A stretch of DNA of 64,000 nt from the NCBI RefSeq assembly GCF_030052815.1, contig NC_079501.1:91554296-91618295 (forward strand), given 5' to 3'. Position 1 is the stretch's first letter, and each line of letters begins with the position of its first letter. The DNA is from Hevea brasiliensis. Lineage: Eukaryota; Streptophyta; Magnoliopsida; Malpighiales; Euphorbiaceae. This document shows positions 1 to 11,463 of the stretch, piece by piece. The translations under genes were made by a program, and so were the position numbers. Below the pieces are notes generated by a model, which was given only the letters and a program-made list of their open reading frames with translations, made no database searches and had not been told where the DNA came from.

Positions 1-1725
1 TCCGTTCCATCCCGTGGTTAAGTGGGACCCTCGAGGCAAATGCATTCTTCAGGGAGAGAAAGCCTTCCTGTGGACGAGCTGCCGTCAATCCTTCAAGAAA
101 CCGATCTGCAGTCATTTAGCCAAGAATATAACCTTTGGCCTAATTCATACGAACTTATCAGATGCCATGGCGATCTCCGAGCTGATCACTTCTTCGAAGA
201 AAATGATATGATCATGGTATACGAAGAACAATTAAAAGCAGGGCTGCGGTTCCCTTTTGATGACTTCTTCAAGGAAGTTCTGAAATTCCACCAAGTTTGC
301 ATTGCTCAAGTTCACCCGAACTCATGGCGGATCCTGGTAGCCTTCAGAGGTCTCTATCGAGCTAAGGGACTCAGTCCTACAGCGAAGGTATTCACCGAGC
401 TACATAGGCTGACTCGTCGAAAGGACGATGAATACTAGTTCTTTCAGGCGAAGCCGCATTGCGGGCTTTTTACCGACCTACCTCCTCCCTGAAGAATTGG
501 AAGAACCGCTTTTTTATTCTGAGGAGCAAGGTTCCGAGCGGTTTTGAGGGTTTCCCGCGTAGCTGGCTGCATTAGGGCCCATTACTTCTAAAGCGCATCA
601 CCCTGAATAGGGAAGAGGGCATAATGGTGATGGAATTGAAAGATCAGGTGGCTACTCAGAAATTCTCCTGTTTAGACGCAGTGACGGCCAAACTGCATCA
701 TTGGACAATGCAGCTGATTACCGGCGAAGAACGCGAGCTCCAGCTCTCTGACCTTGGCCTCGGTACTTTCTATATCTCTGACCTTTGGGCCTTAGCAAAC
801 TCACTGACTTATTCTTTGTGCAGGCATGGTGGGCAGCGAGGCTTCTAAAGAGAGCCGAAAGCGGAAGAGAGAGGTCTTCAGAAAGGTGCGGGAGATGAAA
901 CGCACTGAGGCTTCTCAGACGCCCAGGCATGACTCAGTAGAGATGCAGGGAGGCTCATCCCGGCCCTCGAAACTGCCGATCTCTGAAGTAGAAGTGGTTC
1001 GATTTCCTCCTCGTCAAGAAGAATGGCCACCACCCCCTCCAGTTGCTTCGAGTGCGGAAGGGGGTCCTTCCCAACCTACCTCGAGGACCCTCTCCCGCGG
1101 CGCTCAAGTACTGATCCATTCCCTGGAGAAGAACCGAACTGTTCGGGAGAATCCTGGTTTGGCTAAGGTTTTGGGGGCCTCCATCTGCCTTCGGGAGGAT
1201 CGAGATAGGCTAACCTCAAACAGTCTTGATGATATCCTGACCCAGACTATGAGCCTGAGTGTGGAGAGCTTGGTGAACCAACACATTGTCCGGGAGAAGG
1301 CTCACCGCTTGAAGCAGGAGATCGAGAAGGTGGGTCAGGAAGCCGCTTCCCTCCGATCCCAACTTTCATCCGCCCAAAACTACATAGCTAAAATTGAGGG
1401 GCGGATGAAATTCTACGAAGATAAACTGGCTGAGCAAGCTCATGTTCTTGAAGAGGTTCGGGCGCTCCGAGCCGCTGATGTCACTCGCCTCACTGAGGAA
1501 CTCAAAGCAAAAGAAGAAGAGGCAGTGACAAGGGAGGCCGGCGCTTATGTGAACGCCCATGGGGATCTCTTGGCCGAGCTCAGGAAGCATTATCTTGAGG
1601 AGGACTTTTCCTAGATGGTAGACCTGGCTCCCCAAGACGAAGAGGATAGCGAGGAGGAGGTTGAAGGTGAGAGAGGGGGTGAACAAAATGTAGAACAGGC
1701 TAGGGTTGATCCTCCAGCCGAATGA
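1..1725 (+). pseudogene. Antisense ORF of the Tat-type LTR, copy 1 (putative 'gypsy-type transposase' family protein)
   Basis: This plus-strand frame runs opposite to the LTR that contains it. Positions 22-438 read as a globular N-terminal part with blocks such as DELPS, SYEL, CHGDLR, EENDM and MVYEEQLKAGLRFP. Positions 439-825 are decayed, with TAG at 436-438. Positions 826-1725 form a long open frame broken once by TAG at 1612-1614: a charged basic start, a proline-rich linker, then about 150 residues of heptad-like coiled coil and an acidic tail ending at TGA 1723-1725. A pyrimidine tract and CAG just before 826 look like a splice acceptor, so the decayed middle may include an intron. The architecture resembles plant proteins annotated as putative gypsy-type transposase (PF04195-like); that name is from memory. 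The second copy is at 59791-61635. Function unknown. Confidence 0.6.
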
Positions 1726-2351
1726 CCTGTATATATTTTCAATTTGAAATGAAATGAAGTTTCTTTTTTTGTTCAATGACTGGATGAGATCGGAAAGTAT
1801 CTAAGTTGCATAAGCGCCTGATTGTCTGAACATATTAGAATAACTTAAAAGCAATTATTAATCTGTATGAGAGATCGGCAAAACATTGTAAACATGAGAT
1901 CAGCCTAAACCGAGAACGACACTGAACGGAACTTTAGATTATTAAAATTGGAAACCTGATCTGAACACTTAAGATCGGAAGCACCATTAAGCCGGATTAA
2001 AACCTTAACTTTATTAAACAACTATCTATAATATTTATAAAAAGGGGGATCGGATGGCATGAAGATCTAATGTTGGTTCAATTTCGTTTGACAAGAGGTC
2101 GGATGTGTGATTGACTGGCCAGGAAACTTGGTAATTGATTTGAGAGATCGGTAAGGAAGGAGATCTGGTACTGGTTTTGATTTCTTGCAAGGAGTGATCG
2201 AAAATGTGATTAGTTGGCAAAGAGACTTGACTTTGGTTTGATCCCAAGGAAGAGAGATCGGAAATGAATTGAATGACAAGGAGGCTCGGTGCTGGGGGTC
2301 GATTTCAAGGTCTATTGATTTCGGGGATCGGCCAAAATATGGTGTCGACAA
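1..2351 (-). mobile_element. 5' (U3) end of a giant Tat-type LTR, truncated by the window start
   Basis: Read on the minus strand this starts at 2351 with TGTCGACACC, the same terminus that stands at 62217 next to a polypurine tract. Position 2352 resumes in the middle of a gypsy integrase reading frame, so 2351 is a true insertion boundary and this copy sits inside that older element. The rest of the element lies left of the window, so the target duplication cannot be checked. The stretch 1726-2351 is non-coding, with many GATCGG words, as in the second copy near 61640-62217. Assignment to the Tat lineage rests on the better preserved second copy. Confidence 0.7.
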
Positions 2352-3231
2352 GCAATTTCAAGAAGCTTTGGGATCTCGAGTAGATTTTTGTACTGCTTTT
2401 CACTATCAGATAGATGAACAGTAAAAAAAAACCATATAAACATTGGAGGATATGCTTCATGCATGTGTTTTGGATTTTGGTGGTAGTTCGGACCATCATT
2501 TGCCTTTGGTGGAGTTTGCCTATAATAACAGTTATCAGGCGAGTATTGAGATGGTTCCATATGAGGCATTATATGGTAAAAAGTGTCAATCACCGATTTG
2601 TTAGGATGAAGTTAGAGAGAGAAGGCTTACAAGACCAAAGTTGATACAGCTAACTTCAGAGAAGGTTCGCTTGATTTGTGATAGACTTTTAGCTGCTCAG
2701 AGTAGATAGAAAAGTTACATTGACCCTAAGCATAAAGATGTAGAGTTTATGACTAGTGATCATATATTTCTGAGAGTTTCTCCCATTAATGGAACCATGA
2801 GGTTTGGGAAGAAAGGAAAACTTAGTCTCCATTTTATTGGTCTGTTTGAGATTCTGGAGAAAATTGGAGTAGTTGCTTATTGCTTAGCTCTTCCACCTAA
2901 GTTTGCACTTGTGCATCCGGTATTTCATATTTCTATGCTTAGGAAGTATGTACCAAACCCATCGCATGTCTTGCAACCTCAGACAATACAGTTTAAAAAA
3001 GATTTGTCTTATGTGGAGCAACCGGTGGAAATTTTAGATCGTCAAGTTAGAAAACTTCGGTTTAAGGAAGTGGCTTTGGTCAAGGTTCTGTGGTGTAATC
3101 ATTCAAGTAGTTAAGCCACCTGGGAGACAAAATCTGAAATGCAAGCTAAATATCCTCATTTATTTAATTCTTCATATTAGAATTCTGTCTATTTAAAATT
3201 TGGAGATCAAATTTTTTTAAGAAGGGAAGTA
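2352..3231 (+). pseudogene. Ty3/gypsy integrase C-terminus (fragment A)
   Basis: The frame enters at the integrase core after the second catalytic Asp and continues through the [10 protein letters not shown] and YEALYG blocks, then the C-terminal module (GKKGKLS, VFHISMLRKYV, VEILDRQVRKLR) at 2749-3114. It carries several stops (for example before 2414 and near 2602 and 2709). It is closely related to the gypsy element at 13817-22367 but more diverged. Its 5' part was displaced by the Tat-type LTR that ends at 2351. The terminal tail with KATWE-like residues is still readable after the stop at 3112-3114. Non-functional fragment. Confidence 0.85.
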
Positions 3232-3708
3232 TATATATATATATATATAATTATTAATTTAAATTATAAAAAAATTAGAATTAAAATTTTAAATATTTTA
3301 TATATGGCCCACAATCAACAATCTCTTATTAATCCTATAATATCTCTCTCATCTCTTAGTTTTTATACCATCAAAACATAAAAAAAAATTAATTTAGTAT
3401 AAAACCCTTTTTCATTCTCTCTCTCTATCTTTCAATAACCTTAAAATTATACCATTGTGCAGTGGACTCAGTTAGTTTTTCTATTCTTTTATTCATTCCT
3501 CTGTCATCTTTTCCTTTTGTTTCATCTACTCTTCTTTTCCTGATTCGTGGAAATATCATACACATAACCATTGATTAAATCTTTGTTTTCTTCATCCACC
3601 GTTGACTTTCCTTGTCTCCTAATGTAGGTAAATCATTCTTCCACAGATTTAAGTATTTTGGCATGATGGGTATTGTCCAGCAATTAATAATTTTGGTAAT
3701 AGAATCAT

Positions 3709-3748
<40 letters not shown>

Positions 3749-4014
3749 GTTTTGCCTCACTTTTGGTCTGTTGCGGAACTCGGCAAATTGAAACAACAGA
3801 TCTTTTCCACTTTTCAAGCAATTTATTGCACACCATTGTCCCTTAACCCATTTGGGGCTTGAAATTTGACCACTTTTTCTATTGCCCATCATCTCTCACA
3901 TATTTAAAAAAAAAAAAAAAAAAATTCATTGCAGCAACTTTTCAGATGGGACGTGGGACTGCTAATCTCATTTTTTTAATGCTTTAGATGTTTTGTAATA
4001 TAATTAATGCTGAT

Positions 4015-4061
<47 letters not shown>

Positions 4062-5586
4062 AAAATCTGGTATTCATGTGTTCCACCTCTTCAAAGTGTT
4101 TTAATTTTTCTTTTATTTTTTTTTCAAATACATTTTATTTTCAGCAGTATTTTTCAACAGTATATATGTATATTTATATATGCAGTAATATATTAAATTT
4201 TTATTACATTACACTATTATTTATTTTTATTTTAATTATTTTTAAAATTTATTAAGACAATCATATTTTATATTATTGTATAGGAACTGTTAATACTTTT
4301 ATAATTTGAGTCAAATCAATTTTTGTGCCTGAACTAAGCTTTGCTCTGAAATCTTTCAGATAAGTAATAATTATAATACATGACATTTATTTTATTTCCT
4401 TTTAAATTTTCCACCATTAAAATTATTATTGAATAAGTTTTGAATTAGCGCTTTTAAGAAATTTCTTTAAAGGTGATTTTCTCATGATTTATTTCTATTG
4501 CTGAATTTAGAATTATTCAAGTTTATAAAAATTAATTATGTCAATTATCCTTGTATTAGAGCTTTTAGGTTTCTAGGAACAGGCATTTATTGTCTTTTAT
4601 AATATTTGATATCTATTTTAATTATTATGGAATTTACAGATTTGAGTAGATTGAATGTGTTATTTGATTTGAGATTAATTTGGAATTTAATATTCTGATC
4701 GATTGATACTGATTTGGCCTTGTTAAGCTCTCTAAATTTATTGAATTGGATTGATTTTTTAATGATTCAAAGAAATTGATTTTGGTTTTCGAATTGGTAT
4801 TTGTGTCCAGTATCTATATTTGTTATCTGACCCCACCGTATGGACTATCACGGTATTAGGTTGTATTGTTGAGTTATGCATCATTGCAATTTATTATTTG
4901 CATTAGTATCATATGCATTGATATCTGTGAAGAATGAGGAATGTATCTGATATTTGGTAGCGCACTTACCATCTGACTTTTGGTGATATGGGGTATCATC
5001 ATCCTTGTGTACTATACTATAAAATTTATTTGAATGATTTTTATATGTTTTATGTAATTGTTTTATTAATGATTTTGATAACATGAGCATGATTTTATTG
5101 AATAGAAAATTTATTGTGAAATTAATCAAGCGTCTGTCTGTTTCTGTTCTATTGTGTGCTATAATTATTATTCACTAAGTATTAGCTCAAATAATAATTT
5201 CTCTGTCTGTTATCTATTTCTCTGTCTGTTATCTCCTGGTCTAAGTGTTCAATTGGTTTCGGGAGAGCGACAATTTCTGGTCTTATTTTTATGGTATGCC
5301 CGAATTCATGCTTCCTTGGGCTAACATTTGGTTTAATTTATTAAACAGTTTCAATTTTATTTGAAATTCGTAAAGATTTCGCAGTTTATCTAGGGCATTT
5401 TGTTATTTATTTAGTATTTAGTTGTTTGGAGTTTGTATGGGCTTTCACTATTATTTTCTTTAGATCAATAAAGGATTTTTTTTTGTTATTTTTAATTTAT
5501 GATAATCTGATAAGGCTTGCATGGATTAAAAAAAAAAAAATTATAATTCATGCACCAATCACGACTTGAGTTTTTGGGTCACGACA
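3232..5586 (+). mobile_element. 3' LTR of gypsy fragment A, old copy
   Basis: Follows a degenerate polypurine tract (GAAGGGAAGTA) in the same position as the PPT of the 13817-22367 element. Its second half aligns by eye with that element's LTR: the CCAGTATCTATATTTGTTAT block, a TATCACGGTATTAGGTTG block, GCGTCTGTCTGTT, and the end GGGTCACGACA. The first half is rich in (TA)n and poly-A and hard to align. The LTR ends at 5586 and the next base already belongs to a different retrotransposon, so the two are nested or joined. No target duplication can be tested. Confidence 0.7.
3712..3744. repeat. (TA)n microsatellite inside LTR A
   Basis: About 16 uninterrupted TA units. A second run of about 20 units lies at 4019-4060, and an A-tract of about 18 bases at 3906-3923. 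They give rise to spurious Ile-Tyr repeat ORFs that should not be annotated as genes. Confidence 0.95.
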
Positions 5587-6236
5587 AAGGAAATGTAGGT
5601 CTTCTGTGTGTTGGGAAGAAGTAGGTGAAAGAGCCTTAGCGGGAATGCAGTTCGTGAAAATCACCAATCAAGCCATGCCTTTAATCAGGGCAAGGTTCAA
5701 GATAGCAACCAGTAGATAGAGGAGTTACACAGATCTCCGTAGGAGAGAAGTGATTTTCTAGGAAGGGGACATGGTGCTTCTAAATGTATCTCTAATGAAG
5801 GGTGTCATCCGGTTTGGAAAGAGAGGCAAATTAGCTCCGAGATATATTTGACCATATGAAGTGTTGCAAAGGGTCGAAATGTATCTTATAAGTTAGCTTT
5901 GTCATGGAGAGAATCCGTCCGGCGTTCCATATTTCTATGTTGAGGAAGTTCGTGCCAGATCCGAGCAAGGTTATAAGTGAACCAGACATGGAAATTTCCG
6001 AATGCTTTCTTATGTTGAACAACCTATTAAGATCGTGGATACTCAGATAAGGAAGTTGAGGAACAAGGAGATATCTATGATCAAAGTGCTATGGAATTGC
6101 CATAACATGGAATAATGCATGTGGGAAACTTGTGATCCATGATACAACAATATCCCCACATTTTCTACGTATGTTATGTTTTGTTTGATGTATTATGTTT
6201 TAACATTCGAGGACGAATGTTCTTAAGGGGGTAGAA
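5587..6236 (+). pseudogene. Ty3/gypsy integrase C-terminus of a second family (fragment B)
   Basis: Translated across several frame breaks, this reads RQRSY, RFGKRGKLAPRYI, PYEVLQRVG, VFHISMLRKF-like and LRNKEI blocks, the integrase C-terminal module of chromovirus-like gypsy elements. A short spacer follows, then TTCGAGGACGAATGTTC and TTAAGGGGG, a motif pair that commonly precedes the 3' LTR in this group of plant elements. It belongs to a different family from fragment A. Everything upstream of the integrase end is missing, and the junction with LTR A at 5586/5587 is abrupt. Confidence 0.75.
6204..6236 (+). promoter_or_regulatory. Polypurine tract region of gypsy fragment B
   Basis: The dyad TTCGAGGACGAATG is followed by TTCTTAAGGGGGTAGAA directly before the LTR start TGTAACCCCC. 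The purine run would prime plus-strand DNA synthesis during reverse transcription. Confidence 0.6.
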
Positions 6237-7645
6237 TGTAACCCCCACCATTTCCTAACATCGGAATTTCTGTCGTAGATGGAGTCTTTTGGCGAATTTG
6301 AAGACTCCATGGATAAGGGAATGATGGTATACATATATATGTTTATGTACGTGTGTGTGTTTGAGATGTTCAAAATGTATTTAAAAAATAAAAAATATTT
6401 ATTTCTTAAAAGTTTTTAAGTGTTTGTTTTGGGCAAAAAAAACTTTAGTATCCGAAGGATGGACTTTCAGCAACCAAAGTCTTTTTTATAGTTCAAATGC
6501 CCATTTGGACAGAACAAACTTCGGCAGCTGAAAGCCCAGCTTTCTGCAATTGAAAGTCCCTCGACAATTAAAGGTATAAAAGGGACCAAGGCTTGTGTTT
6601 CTGCCCAAAACACTTGGATTTTTTCTCCTTCTCTCTCTCTCAATTATTGGAGCATACAAGGAGCTATTTGAAGAGATTTCTTTGGGTTTTTCAAGATCTA
6701 GAGGTAGATTCTTCCATTTATAAGTTTAGGATAGTAGATTCAAGCTTTAGGGCTTTGATTTTCTCACCTCTAATATCTAAGAAAAGAGGTAACATTCTTT
6801 TTTTCTTGATATATTAGATTGATCTAAGAAAGTTAATGAGGGATTAGGTTTCTACAACTTCTATTCATGTGATTTTGTGTTTAAGATGAGTTTTGGGAAT
6901 TTATGCATGTTAGGGTTAGGGTTTTGTAATTTTTTGTTGAAATTGCATATTTTTATTGTTAGTTTAGGAAAGTTTAAGTGTTTGGGCCTTAAATGGCTAG
7001 TTTCCTTAATGGATTTGAAGAATTCCTTGAATATGTTGTGTTGAGTTTGGGGAAAACCTAGGATTCGAGTTTTTGATTAATGTATGTGAGTATTAGGCAT
7101 GATTTCAAGTTGTTTTAGGCCCTAGAAACTTGTTTATATTGTTGGGTTGAGTTTTGGAACTTTGAAGTGAGTTTGAGTGTTGATAGGAGAAGGATTTTGT
7201 AGGTTTTCAACTTAGAAATTCTAGAAATTTTCAGGTTCTACTGTCAAAAACTAAAGGTTCGGCAGTCGAAGCATGTAATTTTTCAAAAAATCTGAAAATT
7301 TTTCAAGTTCTACAGTTGAAGTCTAAGACTTCGACAGCTGCAGTGGCTACTACCCAAAATGGACACATGATGTTCCAAGGTTTGGCAGTCGAAGCCCAAG
7401 ACTCTGACAATCAAACTTGATTCTACCCACTTTATTTTTCCTTTGATTCCAAGGTTTCAAAACCTAATTTATGGTTTCTAAGGGTCTAGAATAAGATGTT
7501 TATTATGTATACAGAGTTTTAGAATCTTATATAACTCTCTAGGGTTTGATTTTATAGGATAAAGTTTGAGAGACTCGAAAGATTAAGGATCTAAGGATAC
7601 TCACCATTCAAGTTAGGTGGATGATAGGCTATAAGTGGTGAGTAA

Positions 7646-7665
7646 TTCTAACCTTAATAAATATA
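7646..7665. repeat. Target-site duplication of the RTE LINE, left copy
   Basis: The 20-bp TTCTAACCTTAATAAATATA is repeated exactly at 10949-10968. Perfect identity indicates a fairly recent insertion. Confidence 0.9.
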
Positions 7666-10600
7666 CAACTCAACTCAACTAGGCCTTTATCCCAAAAATT
7701 TGGGGTCGGTTATATGGATTCGCTTTCTCCACTCTGAACGATTTTGGGTTAAATCCTCAGAAATGTGTAATGCTTCTAGGTCATGTTGTACTATTCTCCT
7801 CCAAGTCAATTTAGGTCTACCCCTTTTTTTCTTTCTATCCTCTAACCTAATGTGCTCTACTTGTCTAACTGGAGCCTCCGTATGTCTACGCTTCACATGA
7901 CCAAACCACCTCAATCTCCCTTCTCTCAACTTATCTTCAATTGGCACCACTCCTACCTTTTCTCTAATACTCTCATTACGGACTTTATCTAGTCTAGTAT
8001 GACCACTCATCCACCTTAACATTCTCATCTCTGCAACTCTTATCTTAGATGCACACGACTCTTTTAATGCCCAACACTCACTACCATATAACATAGCCGG
8101 TTGTATGGCTGTACGGTAAAATTTTCCTTTTAATTTATTGGGAATCTTATGATCACATAAAACTCCCGTGGCACGTCTCCACTTCAACCATCCGGCTTTA
8201 ATCCTATGACTAACATCCTCCTCACATCCTCCATCTACTTGAATGACTGAGCCTAGATATTTAAAGTGATTACTTTGGGGCAGTATCACTCCATTCAAAC
8301 TAACTCCTTCTCTATCATCAGTTTGGCCTTCACTGAACTTACAATGCATGTATTCTGTCTTCGTTCTACTTAACTTAAAACCCTTTGACTCTAGAGTACT
8401 TCTCCAAAGTTCTAGCTTTCTATTGACTCCTTCTCGTGTCTCATCTATCAGAACAATATCATCCGCAAACATCATGCACCAAGGAATACTCTCTTGTATA
8501 TGTTTCGTCAGTTCATCTAAAACTAATGCAAAAAGGTAAGGGCTTATGGCTGATCCTTGGTGTAATCCAATTGAGATTGGAAAATCTCTTGTGTCCCCTC
8601 CCACTGTGCGCACAATAGTAGTTGCTCCTTCATACATATCTTTCAATACTTGTATGTACCTAATAGATACCCTCTTTTGTTCTAACACATTCCATAAGAC
8701 CTCTCTTGGAACACTATCATAAGCCTTCTCCAAATCAATAAAAACCATGTGTAGATCTTTCTTCACATCTCTATATTTCTCTATCAAGCTTCTAATGAGA
8801 AAGATCGCTTCCATAGTTGAACGACCGGGCATGAAACCAAATTGATTGAGAGAGATAGAAGTATCATGACGTAGTCGATGCTCCACAACTCTCTCCCACA
8901 ACTTCATAGTATGGCTCATGAGTTTAATTCCCCTATAGTTTGAGCAACTATGTATGTCTCCCTTATTTTTAAAAATAGGTACTAAAATACTCTTCCTCCA
9001 TTCATCAGGCATTTTCTTTGAGTTTAGGATCTTATTAAATAATTTAGTTAACCATGCCACTCCCATATCTCCCAAATACTTCCACACTTCAATTGGTATT
9101 TCATCGGGTCCACAGGCTTTACCCACTTTCATTCTCTTAAGTGCTTCCTTTACTTCTAAAGATCTAATCCTTCTAGTATAATTCACATTCTTTTCTATTG
9201 TTCTATAATCTATATTCACACTATTACCATTTTGACTATTATTAAAGAGATCATTAAAATAATTTCTCTATCTTTCTTTAATATTCTCATCTTTCACCAA
9301 CACTTTTCCTTCTTTATCCTTAATGCACCTAACTTGATTGAGATCTTGACATTTCCTTTCTCTCCTCCTTGCTAATCTATAAATATCTTTCTCCCCTTCT
9401 TTAGTTCCAAGTTTCTCATATAACTTTTCAAAGGCCTGTGCTCTTGCTTGACTAACTGCCTTTTTTGCCTCTTTCTTTGCTATCTTGTACTGTTCATATG
9501 CCTCATTATTATCACATTTAGGTAATTTCTTATACCATTCTCTTTTTCTCTTCACTGCCTTTTGTACTTCCTCATTCCACCACCATCTCTCTTTTGAGGG
9601 TGGTCCATGTCCTTTAGACTCTCCAAGTACTTTTCTAGCTACTTTTCTAATCTTTGATGCCATCTGTATCCACATATCATTGGCCTCCATATCCAGCTTC
9701 CATACTTCGGACTCGAGAAGCTCATTTTTGAACTTCACTTGCTTTACTCCTTTGAACTCCCACCACTTTGTTCGAGCTACACTATTTCTTCTGACCTTAC
9801 TTGAATTGTTCCTAAACTTGACATCCAAGACCACCAACCGGTGTTGACTTGTTAAAGCCTCTCCTGGAATGACCTTGCAATCCTTGCATAGAGCTCTATT
9901 TGTTTTCCTAGTTAAGAGGAAGTCGATTTGACTTCTATGTTGCTCACTTTTGAAAGTCACTAAATGTGACTCTCTTTTTATAAAGTAGGTATTTGCTAGT
10001 GTTAGGTCGTATGCCATAGCAAAATTCAGGATGCTTTTTCCCTCCTCATTTCGACTGCCAAAACCAAAACCTCCATGAACATTCTCATAACCTTGTTTAT
10101 CACTTCCTACATGCCCATTCAAATCTCCACCAATGAAAACATTCTCTTAATTCGGTATGCTTTGCATTAAATCATCCATATCTTCCCAAAACCTTTGTTT
10201 ACTCTCACTGTCTAGTCCTATTTGTGGGGCATAAGCACTAACTATATTTATTGTTTCTCCTTCTAGTACTAGCTTTACTAGTATAATTCTATCTCCTACT
10301 ATTTTCACAGCTATTACTGCGTCTTTCAATGTCCTGTCTATGATTATGCCCACTCCGTTTTTGTTTCTCTCCTTTCCGGTAAACCACAGTTTGTACCCTG
10401 AATTACCCACTTCCTTACTTTTCTCTCCTACCCATTTAGTCTCCTGAATGCAAACAATATTCAACCTTCTCCTTTCCAAGGTATCTACAAGCTCCATTAA
10501 TTTTATTGTAAATGATCCAACATTCCAAGTACCAACCCTGATCCTCCTCCTATCCTGCTCCTTCCTAATTGGTCTCCTTCTATGATATCTTCTATTATTT

Positions 10601-10948
10601 TCTATGTTTATCTTGTGTTCTGTTCCACTATTTATTCTACTATCTGTCCTATGGACTAACTTCTTTACCCACACCCGTCCATGATGTGGGAACCCTTGCT
10701 TACTTAACACCACACGCGGGTGCCGGCATAGCGCGTCGCTTTCGGTGAACGCCCTACACTCTTGCATATTTCTCACTACACTCGGGCTCCGATGTAGCGC
10801 GTCGTTAGTAGAGGACGCCCCAACGTTTATATCATTTGAATCCATATCATAGGGTGTGACGAAATTTTTACGCTGATTGTTACCTACCGCAACCCTCCTC
10901 CTTTATCCGGGCTTGGGACCGGCTAAGCGCAAACTACTTAGGCGGAGT
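7666..10948 (-). mobile_element. RTE-clade non-LTR retrotransposon (LINE), nearly full length
   Basis: The element is minus strand. Its 5' UTR (10846-10948) contains GGTCCCAAGCCCGGATAAAG and is followed by one long ORF (10845 to 7687). Its 3' end is a short TTGAGTTG repeat (7666-7685) rather than poly-A, as expected for RTE-type LINEs. It is flanked by an exact 20-bp target duplication and sits in the LTR of gypsy fragment B. The 5' end appears intact, which is uncommon for LINE insertions. Only two stop codons separate the ORF from integrity. Confidence 0.9.
7687..10845 (-). pseudogene. RTE endonuclease/reverse transcriptase ORF with two in-frame stops
   Basis: The frame is continuous for 1,053 codons without any frameshift; it is closed only by TAA at 10144-10146 (codon 234) and TAG at 9265-9267 (codon 527). 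The N-terminal apurinic-type endonuclease shows GTWNVGS, IQETKW, SAYAPQ and GDLNGHVG. The reverse transcriptase shows MVFIDLEKAYDSVPRE, HQGSAISP and the catalytic FADD at 8458-8469 (codons 793-796), all intact. The C-terminal part has a GSECWALK block and a WFGHVKRR block typical of the clade. Host genomes often mis-annotate the endonuclease part as 'craniofacial development protein 2-like'. The start at 10845 was chosen because it follows the conserved 5' leader. It could not make full-length protein without readthrough. Confidence 0.9.
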
Positions 10949-10968
10949 TTCTAACCTTAATAAATATA
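10949..10968. repeat. Target-site duplication of the RTE LINE, right copy
   Basis: Exact copy of 7646-7665. Confidence 0.9.
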
Positions 10969-11060
10969 AACTATTAAAATTAATTTATGATCATCCTCAT
11001 GCATCTCATATTTATTTAGGATGTATATCCCTAGAACACGAAAATATTATATAATTGTTG

Positions 11061-11463
11061 TTGGTGAAATTTAAAAATATCTAACTAAAATTTTTAAAGA
11101 GTCTCAAATAAGATCCGAATATCTAAAATATTCCTATTTCTATTTACTCGATTCTTATTAGATTCTATAATTAGGACAACAAAGAACACTCTCATTTCAG
11201 TGTATCAAAAGATAAAAGGGACAAGGAGTGAGCCCCACTAAGAACCTCTAGTCCCCATTCATGGCTCCATCTGAAGCACAGTAACCACAAGATTACGGAC
11301 CACCCTCTTAAAGCCGCTTCAAGTACCAACACCAGTTCTTCGACTTCCTCTCTCTCTTTGTTCTTGCTTACTCACAGTAATCACTCTATCCTGTACTGCT
11401 TCTCCTACTGAAATGAACACATAGAATAGAATTCAGATAAGGCAAGTATTTTGTAAAACAAGT
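11061..11463 (+). promoter_or_regulatory. Upstream region and probable 5' UTR of the CONSTANS-like gene
   Basis: About 400 bp between the LTR remnant and the start codon. It holds AAAGATAAAAGGGAC near 11210, a CCACAAG near 11286, and a CT-rich leader (11345-11365). Two very short upstream ORFs occur (11261-11284 and 11413-11424). No convincing TATA box can be assigned, so the transcription start is unknown. Confidence 0.4.
11261..11284 (+). other. Upstream ORF 1 (7 codons plus stop)
   Basis: ATG GCT CCA ... TAA, encoding MAPSEAQ. It acts as a uORF only if transcription starts upstream of 11261. A second minimal uORF (MNT, stop TAG) is at 11413-11424, 39 bases before the main ATG. Confidence 0.35.

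Larger units (their letters stand above)
6237..11060 (+). mobile_element. LTR of gypsy fragment B, split by an RTE LINE
   Basis: Starts TGTAACCCCCACC after the polypurine tract. A TATA-like GGTATAAAAGGG stands at about 6582 and a pyrimidine-rich leader follows. The 7000-7400 part contains repeated short phrases (GGCAGTCGAAGC and variants). The LTR runs to 7665, is interrupted by the minus-strand RTE element (7666-10948), and resumes after the duplicated target at 10969 with GGATGTATATCCCTAGAAC, typical of the 3' half of such LTRs. The right end is a guess: LTR-like text fades near 11060, about 400 bp before the host gene. Confidence 0.55.

Noticed and set aside
4007..4255. Open frames rich in Ile-Tyr repeats (also at 14498-14761, 20932-21126, 42317-42541)
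   Set aside because: They are translations of (TA)n microsatellites.
9485..9847. Plus-strand ORF opposite the RTE endonuclease
   Set aside because: Shadow of the minus-strand endonuclease/reverse transcriptase frame.
10846..10948. Possible HDV-like self-cleaving ribozyme in the RTE 5' leader, because GGTCCCAAGCCCGG recalls ribozyme text
   Set aside because: I could not fold a convincing nested double pseudoknot starting at the element's first base; left as ordinary 5' UTR.
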